Source: Ignavibacteriales bacterium
GTDB taxonomy: Bacteria > Bacteroidota > Ignavibacteria > T3Sed10-11
Length of the DNA: 5,363 nucleotides
Assembly: GCA_003560935.1 (NCBI GenBank)
Contig: PWJF01000255.1
Location: 1-5,363 of the forward strand
Direction: 5' to 3'
Positions 1 through 5,363 of this stretch are shown here, in pieces. Every line of letters starts with the position of its first letter. The first letter of the stretch is position 1. Both the position numbers and the translations under genes were made by a program. The notes under the pieces were generated by a model, which was not told the DNA's origin, made no database searches, and saw only the letters and a program-made list of their open reading frames with translations.

Positions 1-2400
1 ACGCTCCTTATCCGGTATCAGTAATACCGTTGTCGGCGCTTCGTCGATATGGATTTTTACTCCGTCGATTAACTCACGTTTAAAACGTTCGGAATCCTTC
101 ATAAGATTCCGCATGACCCGTCCCTTCGCCTCCCAGGCGCACTTAATATTCCGTTTGACAATATAGTGCTCGGGGATTTGTTTGTTCAGTTCACCGAGAT
201 GGACTCCCGCTTTTGCCATCATTTCAAGGATCTTGGTTACGGCAAACATTCCATCGGTTGCAAAGAGGAAATCGGTAAAGATAAAACCCCCTTTCGTGCC
301 GCCGACGAATTGTGCCGACTGATCGTGCGCCGCTTCCATCATTGCGAGATGACTGTTCTTTGTCAGAAAGACCTCCACTCCATGTTCTCCGGCGATATCT
401 AATATCACGTTCGGTGTTGTAATAGGGACGGCAATTTTCTTTGCATCCGGATGGGTCATTAAATAGAGTTTAGCAATCAGGATCAACAATCGCTCCGCAT
501 CGAATGCCTTTCCTTCCTCATCGACGACAAAGATTTTTTCACCGCCTGCGTCGATCATAAAGCCCGCATCGTATTGCAATGATGTCACGATATGTGATAC
601 CTGTGTCATTGCATAATCGAATTCGGATTTATCACGGGTTAGCCGTTGGGGATCAAGATATGCATTCAGCGATAACACCTGCATTTTCATTTTGCCGAGA
701 ATGTTCGGAAAAATGGTCGAACTGCTGCCGTTTGAATAATCGACCACGATCCGGAATTTCGCCTGATTAATGAGTTCGTAATCGATATGTTCTTGAAACC
801 GCTGCTGATAGCTTTCGGTGACGCGTTCGGGAAAGTTGATGGCGCCGACCTCGTGATGCGAAGGCCGGTGTACATCCTCACCAAAGAAAAACCGGTCGAT
901 CTTCTTCGTCTTATTCGAAGGGAGGTCGCGTCCGTCGCCGTCAAAGAAGATGATATCCGTTAGGTTCTTATCAAACGGTGATTTGCGAACATGGAATCCG
1001 CTGACCTCTTTGCCTGCACTGAGTGCGTGGCGTACCATAGGTATCGGCGTTGCCCGCAAGTCGTTCACGGTAACACCTGCGGAGATGAGCCCGCAGATGA
1101 TCGCTCTGTTCATCATACGCGAAACATTATCCGAATCGCGCGACGTTGCCACTATTTTTCCGGGCCCGATAAACGTACCGTATGCCGTGCCGAGCTTTGC
1201 GCCGAATTCAGGATTCATTTCGACGTTCGATATGCCGGTGATGCGTGCGTCGGCAAACAGCTCGCGCAGCCATTTATCTTCCTGTACAAGGCTTAGCGAG
1301 AGTGAAGCGCCGTCTTCGACTTCTTTGTTCGGCCAGAGCTTGATATTTGAGAATAGACGGGCCCGTTTTCCGATCTTGCACTCATCGCTGATAAATACAT
1401 TGTCGTTAATCACGGCGCCATCACCGATAGATGTTTTCGAACCGATAACGCTCGACGATATTTGAGCGTTGGAGCCGATGTACGCGTTTTCCCACAGAAC
1501 GGAGTTTGTTATGATTGCACCCTGTTCAATGACGCAATTATTGCCGATAACGACGTTGGAAAGCCGTACCTCCTTTTGTACCTGAACGTTATCTCCGAGA
1601 ATGACGCTGCCGTGCAGATTTTTCTTATCGGTCTGAATGGTAGTATCTTTTCCGGTCATTACACCGCCGGGTGATTTAAGATACGGTACTTTTACATCGC
1701 CGCGGAGAGCGTCGAGATGTGCTTCCTGATATTCGTTCAGATTGCCGATATCGCGCCAGTACCCGTTGGCCACATAACCGAACAGCGCCTTTTTCTCACG
1801 GAGTAATTGCGGAAAGATATCGTTGCTCCAGTCGTACTCTTTTTTCGGCGTCATCATATCGAGAACTTCCGGCTCAATAATGTACATCCCTGTATTTATA
1901 GTATCGCTGAAGACCTCGCCCCAAGAGGGTTTTTCAAGAAAGCGAACAATTCGCCCGTCATCATCAGTTATTACGATACCGAATTGTAACGGATTTACCG
2001 CATGGGTCAACACAATCGTGGCGAGTGATTTTTTTTCTTCGTGATATTTCACCGCAGCCGTAATGTCGATATCGGTAAGGACATCGCCGCTCAGTATGAT
2101 GAAGCGTTCATCAAGATATTGCTCCGCATACTTAACGCTGCCCGCGGTACCGTAATCTTCGGTTGCTTTGATGTGATGCATCGCGACGCCGAACTTCGAG
2201 CCGTCGCCGAAATAATTCGTTATTGTTTCGGGTTGAAAGTAAAGCGTAGATACAATTTCTTCGATTCCATGGTCACGTAACAGATCTACGATGTGATGCA
2301 TCATAGGTTTGTTCATTACGGGGACCATCGGCTTGGGAATATTCATCGTAAGAGGTCGCAACCTCGTACCGAAACCGCCTGCCATTATGACTGCTTTCAT
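1..2400 (-). CDS. Sugar-1-phosphate nucleotidyltransferase / phosphohexomutase-like fusion protein (mannose-1-phosphate guanylyltransferase type), partial
   Basis: The frame is open for 800 codons from the ATG at 2400 to the left edge, so the C-terminus is missing. Residues 1-235 are a nucleotidyltransferase domain: the nucleotide loop GGFGTRLRPLT (8-18), PKP (22-24, Lys23), SGD (104-106), EKP (156-158), NTGMY (169-173) and YWRDIG (214-219). Asp106 and Asp217 are the likely metal ligands. Residues about 250-345 are hexapeptide repeats of a left-handed beta-helix. From about residue 380 onward it resembles a phosphohexomutase, with a possible catalytic Ser474 in RKSPFD, but the metal loop (617-622, DAGGEK), sugar loop (702-706) and phosphate loop (near 795) are degenerate. 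By family it should make an NDP-sugar, probably GDP-mannose or a related sugar, from a sugar-1-phosphate in the cytoplasm for glycan synthesis; the exact sugar and nucleotide cannot be read from the sequence. The start is secure because the loop begins at residue 8, as is usual. A weak GGGA (2408-2411) precedes it by 7 bases. Family proteins run somewhat over 800 residues, so little is missing. Confidence 0.9.
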   Translation of the reverse strand, partial: MKAVIMAGGFGTRLRPLTMNIPKPMVPVMNKPMMHHIVDLLRDHGIEEIVSTLYFQPETITNYFGDGSKFGVAMHHIKATEDYGTAGSVKYAEQYLDERFIILSGDVLTDIDITAAVKYHEEKKSLATIVLTHAVNPLQFGIVITDDDGRIVRFLEKPSWGEVFSDTINTGMYIIEPEVLDMMTPKKEYDWSNDIFPQLLREKKALFGYVANGYWRDIGNLNEYQEAHLDALRGDVKVPYLKSPGGVMTGKDTTIQTDKKNLHGSVILGDNVQVQKEVRLSNVVIGNNCVIEQGAIITNSVLWENAYIGSNAQISSSVIGSKTSIGDGAVINDNVFISDECKIGKRARLFSNIKLWPNKEVEDGASLSLSLVQEDKWLRELFADARITGISNVEMNPEFGAKLGTAYGTFIGPGKIVATSRDSDNVSRMMNRAIICGLISAGVTVNDLRATPIPMVRHALSAGKEVSGFHVRKSPFDKNLTDIIFFDGDGRDLPSNKTKKIDRFFFGEDVHRPSHHEVGAINFPERVTESYQQRFQEHIDYELINQAKFRIVVDYSNGSSSTIFPNILGKMKMQVLSLNAYLDPQRLTRDKSEFDYAMTQVSHIVTSLQYDAGFMIDAGGEKIFVVDEEGKAFDAERLLILIAKLYLMTHPDAKKIAVPITTPNVILDIAGEHGVEVFLTKNSHLAMMEAAHDQSAQFVGGTKGGFIFTDFLFATDGMFAVTKILEMMAKAGVHLGELNKQIPEHYIVKRNIKCAWEAKGRVMRNLMKDSERFKRELIDGVKIHIDEAPTTVLLIPDKER

Positions 2401-2430
2401 AGTAATATCCCAGTTGATGGTTTGCAATAA

Positions 2431-2452
2431 AGGTAGTACCTAAAATGTACTA
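2431..2452. repeat. Short dyad (TAGTAC, 7-base gap, GTACTA) overlapping the candidate promoter
   Basis: TAGTAC at 2434-2439 and GTACTA at 2447-2452 form a perfect 6-base inverted repeat. The left arm also sits inside the 11-base palindrome AGGTAGTACCT (2431-2441). The dyad covers the proposed -10 element and start site, where a repressor operator would be expected. The stem is AT-rich and not followed by a T run on either strand, so it is unlikely to be an intrinsic terminator. No regulator can be named. Confidence 0.35.
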
Positions 2453-2472
2453 AATATTGCCGCATCATTCAA
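2444..2472 (-). promoter_or_regulatory. Candidate sigma70-type promoter for the nucleotidyltransferase-mutase gene
   Basis: On the minus strand TTGAAT (2467-2472) and TACATT (2444-2449) are separated by exactly 17 bases. Each hexamer matches the bacterial consensus at 4 of 6 positions. AT-rich DNA (2473-2490) lies upstream like an UP element. Transcription would start near 2437, leaving a leader of about 37 bases before the ATG at 2400. Matches this weak are common in AT-rich DNA, so this is a prediction only. Confidence 0.35.
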
Positions 2473-2492
2473 GAAAATATATAAAATGTTTG

Positions 2493-3644
2493 TTACGACA
2501 GGGCGTTCTTCAGGTCTGCAATAATGTCGTCTGCATCTTCTATACCGACGGAGATACGCACCAGCCCGTCGGTCACGCCGCTTGCCTCGCGTTCTTTTTT
2601 CGGCACCGATGCGTGGGTCATTGTTGCGGGGTGGGAGATGAGAGTCTCGACACCGCCCAGACTCTCGGCAAGAGAACACACCCGTACTTTCTTGAGAATC
2701 TTATTTGCCTGCCGGAACGATCCGACGTCGAATGCTATCATTCCGCCGAAACCGCGCATTTGTTTTTTCGCAAGTTCATGCTGCGGATGGTCCGGCAGAC
2801 CGGGGTAATAAACTTTTCCCACCGCTTTATGACCGGCGAGGAATTCCGCAACCACTTGTGCGTTTGCATTGTGACGGTCCATCCGGACGGCAAGAGTTTT
2901 TGTGCCGCGCAAGCAGAGCCAGGCATCGAACGGAGAGAGTATTCCGCCGATAGCTTTTTGCGTAAAGCGAATTGATTCATCCACTTTCGGATCGTTGGTC
3001 ACGATTAATCCGCCTAACATATCGCTGTGACCGTTGAGATATTTCGTGGCGCTGTGGACGACAATATCAATTCCCATATCAAGCGGTCGCTGCAGGTACG
3101 GAGTTGCAAATGTGTTGTCGACGACGGTGGTGATCTTTTTCTTTTCAGCGAGTTTTACCGCTGCTTCGAGATCGGTAATTTCCATAGTCGGGTTGGTGGG
3201 AGTTTCGATAAAAAGCATGCGGGTAGTTTTCGTGATCGCTTTCTCGGCGTTCTCAAGGTTTGTCGTATCGACGAATGTGTAGGAAAGTCCGTAATTCTCA
3301 TATACAAGTTTTGCGGCTCGATATGTTCCGCCGTATACGTTGTGCGACATGATCACATGATCGCCCGGCCGTAACAGATACATAATTGCATCGATCGCAG
3401 CCATACCGCTTGCGAACGCGGCGCCGTATGTGCCGTTTTCCAGCGCTGCAATATTTTCTTCAAGTGCTGTCCGGGTTGGATTCGAAACACGGGAATATTC
3501 ATATCCTTTATGTTTGCCGATGGATTCCTGTACATACGTCGAGGTCAGGTAAACGGGTGTCATTACCGCGCCCGTCGCCGGATCGGGTTGTTGTCCTGCA
3601 TGAATTGCTTTAGTTGAAAATCCGTATCTGTTTTTCTTTTTCAT
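2493..3644 (-). CDS. Cystathionine gamma-lyase / gamma-synthase family PLP enzyme
   Basis: This complete 383-residue protein belongs to the Cys/Met-metabolism family of PLP enzymes (fold type I), and its length is typical. Visible landmarks are YEYSR (48-52) followed by NPTR (55-58), the PLP-phosphate loop SGM (79-81), the ring-stacking Tyr104, the PLP-binding Asp176 in VVDNTF, the Schiff-base Lys201 in SATKYLNGHSD, SLGGVETL (328-335), SHPATMTH (337-344) and the carboxylate-binding Arg363. Family members act as cytoplasmic tetramers. The sequence does not cleanly separate cystathionine gamma-lyase (MccB/CGL), gamma-synthase (MetB) or O-acetylhomoserine sulfhydrylase. I favour the gamma-lyase because cystathionine beta-synthase lies immediately upstream, and Glu49 (Asp in E. 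coli MetB, as I recall) fits that weakly. The start has GAGG (3650-3653) 5 bases upstream. The gene begins 24 bases after the cbs stop, suggesting an operon and translational coupling. It ends with TAA at 2493-2495, with no clear hairpin terminator after it. Confidence 0.93.
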   Translation of the reverse strand: MKKKNRYGFSTKAIHAGQQPDPATGAVMTPVYLTSTYVQESIGKHKGYEYSRVSNPTRTALEENIAALENGTYGAAFASGMAAIDAIMYLLRPGDHVIMSHNVYGGTYRAAKLVYENYGLSYTFVDTTNLENAEKAITKTTRMLFIETPTNPTMEITDLEAAVKLAEKKKITTVVDNTFATPYLQRPLDMGIDIVVHSATKYLNGHSDMLGGLIVTNDPKVDESIRFTQKAIGGILSPFDAWLCLRGTKTLAVRMDRHNANAQVVAEFLAGHKAVGKVYYPGLPDHPQHELAKKQMRGFGGMIAFDVGSFRQANKILKKVRVCSLAESLGGVETLISHPATMTHASVPKKEREASGVTDGLVRISVGIEDADDIIADLKNALS

Positions 3645-3677
3645 TCATACCTCATACCGTCAGCGTGTTCATACCGT
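3645..3677 (-). repeat. GGTATGA heptamer repeated three times across the cbs stop / downstream start junction
   Basis: Read on the minus strand, GGTATGA occurs at 3675-3669 (containing the cbs TGA stop), then twice in direct tandem at 3658-3652 and 3651-3645, just before the ATG at 3644. The first two copies share a longer ACGGTATGA. The tandem junction creates the GAGG ribosome-binding site (3650-3653) of the downstream gene. This repeat makes up most of the 24-base intergenic gap. Confidence 0.6.
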
Positions 3678-5057
3678 GACGTATTCTATAATGTCGTACC
3701 GTGATAAAATTCCGATATATTTTTTCTTCTCTCTCACAAGTACGGCGGAGTTTTTTCGAGACAGCACTTCAATCGCCCGCGTTACGTTATCGTCGGCATT
3801 GAGTTCGGGGATCGGTTGATCCATGAGTTCCGAAACCGGTTTATCCGCCGTGGAGGTATCTTCGATTATCTTACGCATTATCACTGATTCATCGATACTT
3901 CCGATACAACGGTCGTCTTCAAATACCGGTAATTGTGAAACGTTATGTTCTTTGATCAAATCGAACGCATTCCGTACGGTGTTGTTGGGTGTGACAAACA
4001 CGATGGGAGGGATGTCTTTGGTCTTTCCTTCAAGGACGTACTTAACCGTTATTTTTTCGGGAGTCAGGAATCCGTTCTCACGCATCCAGTCGTCGCTGTA
4101 AATCTTGCTGAGATATCGCTCTCCCGTATCGGGAACCAACACGACGATTACATCATCCGGTTTAAAGTTTTTTGCATACTTGAGAAGCCCTGCAACGACA
4201 GTACCGGATGATCCGCCCACAAACATACCTTCTTCACGCGTGAGACGCCGTGCCATGAGGAAGGATTCTTTGTCCGTTACTTCTACTACCTCGTCGATAT
4301 ATTTCATGTGCAGGGTACCCGGAATGAAATCCTGTCCGATTCCTTCGACCTTGTAGGGTTTTCCTTCGTGTTTTGATTTTCTGTTATAGAATACATCGCG
4401 AATGATCGAACCGTGAGGATCGATGCCGATGACTTTTACGTCGGGGTTTTGTTCTTTGAAATACTTGCCGGTACCGCTGATCGTTCCGCCCGTTCCGATT
4501 CCCGCAACGAAGTAGTCGATTTGTCCCCCCGTTTGTTCCCATATTTCCGGTCCGGTGGTTTTGTAATGTGCTTCATTATTTTTCGGATTATAGTATTGAT
4601 TTGCAAGTATCGCATTCGGTGTTTCCCTGACGATGCGTTTTGCAACCTCGGTATAGCTTTCGGGCGACTCATGCGGAACAGCCGACGGTGTAATGATGAC
4701 TTCCGCACCGTATGCACGTAACAATCTTATTTTTTCGGTGCTCATTTTATCCGGCAATGTGAATATGGTTTTATATCCTTTCACGGCTGCAGCGATGGCA
4801 AGTCCGACACCGGTGTTCCCCGAAGTGGCTTCGACGATAGTGCCGCCTGGTTTAAGACGTTCGGACTTTTCGGCTTCGGCTATAATATCCAGACCGATGC
4901 GGTCTTTTACCGAACCGCCCGGATTTAAGAACTCTATTTTTGCGAAGTAATGTCCCTGATATCCGGCCGTAATCTTTTGAAATCGAACGAGGGGAGTGTT
5001 TCCGATTGTTTCGATTATAGAGTCGAATGCTTTGATCTTTGTTTTATCGTGTAGCAT
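3669..5057 (-). CDS. cbs: Cystathionine beta-synthase with C-terminal CBS-domain pair
   Basis: This complete 462-residue enzyme condenses serine with homocysteine to cystathionine in the cytoplasm, the first step of reverse transsulfuration. The fold type II PLP core covers about residues 12-330: Schiff-base Lys51 in NPGGSVKDR, substrate loop TSGNTG (78-83), phosphate loop GTGGT (188-192), EGIGQDFIP (238-246), GGSSG (281-285) and PDTGERYLSKIYSDDW (309-324). The EGIGQDFIP stretch and the C-terminal domains favour CBS over O-acetylserine sulfhydrylase (CysK), which is shorter and lacks them. Residues about 335-398 and 408-460 are two CBS motifs forming a Bateman module. The second has the ligand-type motif GILSRYD (449-455, Ser452 and Asp455). 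There is no N-terminal heme-binding extension like the human enzyme's. The length is close to Mycobacterium tuberculosis Cbs (Rv1077). A GGGA (5062-5065) lies 4 bases before the ATG. larB ends 33 bases upstream and the gamma-lyase family gene starts 24 bases downstream. Confidence 0.95.
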   Translation of the reverse strand: MLHDKTKIKAFDSIIETIGNTPLVRFQKITAGYQGHYFAKIEFLNPGGSVKDRIGLDIIAEAEKSERLKPGGTIVEATSGNTGVGLAIAAAVKGYKTIFTLPDKMSTEKIRLLRAYGAEVIITPSAVPHESPESYTEVAKRIVRETPNAILANQYYNPKNNEAHYKTTGPEIWEQTGGQIDYFVAGIGTGGTISGTGKYFKEQNPDVKVIGIDPHGSIIRDVFYNRKSKHEGKPYKVEGIGQDFIPGTLHMKYIDEVVEVTDKESFLMARRLTREEGMFVGGSSGTVVAGLLKYAKNFKPDDVIVVLVPDTGERYLSKIYSDDWMRENGFLTPEKITVKYVLEGKTKDIPPIVFVTPNNTVRNAFDLIKEHNVSQLPVFEDDRCIGSIDESVIMRKIIEDTSTADKPVSELMDQPIPELNADDNVTRAIEVLSRKNSAVLVREKKKYIGILSRYDIIEYVTV

Positions 5058-5090
5058 GATATCCCGATTATTAGTTGGTGAATACAGATA

Positions 5091-5363
5091 TTACACTTTG
5101 TTCATTGTATGGGCTGCGAAAGCTGCCCCGAATCCGTTATCGATATTAACAACCGTTACGCCGGTTGCGCAACTGTTCAGCATAGCAAGCAGCGCTGCCA
5201 GCCCCTGAAAACTTGCTCCGTACCCGACCGATGTCGGTACGGCGATAACCGGTACATCGACCAGACCGCCGACGACACTTGCAAGGGCGCCTTCCATTCC
5301 TGCAACAACAAGTATTACCGATGCTTTTGAAATAACCGGTGCTTTATCGAATAATCTGTGTAT
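5091..5363 (-). CDS. larB: Nickel-pincer cofactor biosynthesis protein LarB (PurE-like), C-terminal 90 residues
   Basis: Only the last 90 codons and the TAA stop are present; the start lies beyond the right edge. LarB carboxylates the pyridine ring of nicotinic acid adenine dinucleotide and hydrolyses the product, the first step towards the nickel-pincer nucleotide of lactate racemase (LarA) and related enzymes. It is related to the carboxylase PurE. The fragment has the signature blocks VVAGMEGAL (fragment residues 19-27), [11 protein letters not shown] (42-52), MLNSCATG (61-68) and [10 protein letters not shown] (71-80). In Lactiplantibacillus plantarum LarB I recall catalytic Glu180 and Cys221, 41 residues apart and with Cys 25 residues from the C-terminus. 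Here the Glu of GMEGAL (fragment 24) and the Cys of NSCATG (fragment 65) have exactly that spacing and distance to the end, so the active site appears intact. It is likely the first visible gene of an operon with cbs. larC and larE are not in the window. Confidence 0.93.
   Translation of the reverse strand: MHRLFDKAPVISKASVILVVAGMEGALASVVGGLVDVPVIAVPTSVGYGASFQGLAALLAMLNSCATGVTVVNIDNGFGAAFAAHTMNKV

Noticed and set aside
950..1465. A 171-codon open frame on the plus strand
   Set aside because: It lies wholly antisense to the nucleotidyltransferase-mutase gene, whose frame is continuous and has recognisable motifs here. The translated product shows no domain pattern I recognise, so it is a shadow frame.
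2170..2302. A 13-base direct repeat (gatgtgatgcatc) at 2170-2182 and 2290-2302
   Set aside because: The copies are 120 bases apart, in frame, and both encode Met-His-His-Ile in the nucleotidyltransferase domain. Shared codons explain them better than a regulatory repeat.
2401..2492. A possible intrinsic terminator after the gamma-lyase family gene
   Set aside because: No GC-rich stem followed by a T run is present on the minus strand. The only dyad has a 6-base AT-rich stem and no T tract.
2457..2975. A 172-codon open frame on the plus strand starting in the intergenic gap
   Set aside because: It runs antisense through the C-terminal half of the gamma-lyase family gene. Its Cys- and His-rich translation comes from the opposite coding strand, and no domain is recognisable.
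5058..5090. A separate promoter, terminator or riboswitch between larB and cbs
   Set aside because: The 33-base gap is too short for a riboswitch and shows no hairpin or clear promoter hexamers. It holds little beyond the GGGA ribosome-binding site.

Overview
The window holds four protein-coding genes, all on the minus strand and densely packed. In transcription order (right to left) they are the 3' part of larB (5363 to 5091), a complete cystathionine beta-synthase gene cbs (5057 to 3669), a complete cystathionine gamma-lyase/gamma-synthase family gene (3644 to 2493), and the first 800 codons of a large fusion protein (2400 to 1). The fusion joins a sugar-1-phosphate nucleotidyltransferase, a left-handed beta-helix and a phosphohexomutase-like region. 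Its 3' end lies beyond the left edge, and the 5' end of larB lies beyond the right edge. The many plus-strand open frames are shadows of these genes.

The first three genes are separated by only 33 and 24 bases with no terminator between them, so they look like one transcription unit. cbs and the gene after it can form a reverse transsulfuration module: homocysteine plus serine gives cystathionine, which is then split to cysteine, 2-oxobutyrate and ammonia. LarB carries out the first step in making the nickel-pincer nucleotide cofactor, a cofactor that also contains sulfur. A link between cysteine supply and cofactor sulfuration is therefore possible, but this is inference from adjacency.

The fourth gene follows after a 92-base AT-rich gap. 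That gap contains a plausible sigma70-type promoter overlapped by a short dyad, so the gene may be expressed separately. It probably makes a nucleotide sugar for surface polysaccharide or glycoconjugates. Its mutase region has lost several residues that define active phosphohexomutases.

The organism is a bacterium with roughly balanced base composition by eye. The gene set (CBS with a C-terminal CBS-domain pair, LarB, nucleotidyltransferase-mutase fusion) occurs in several phyla, so I cannot assign a lineage. I see no RNA genes, mobile elements, CRISPR arrays or phage genes. Apart from the points under findings, this reads as ordinary chromosomal metabolic DNA, and I do not see a clearly new biological system.
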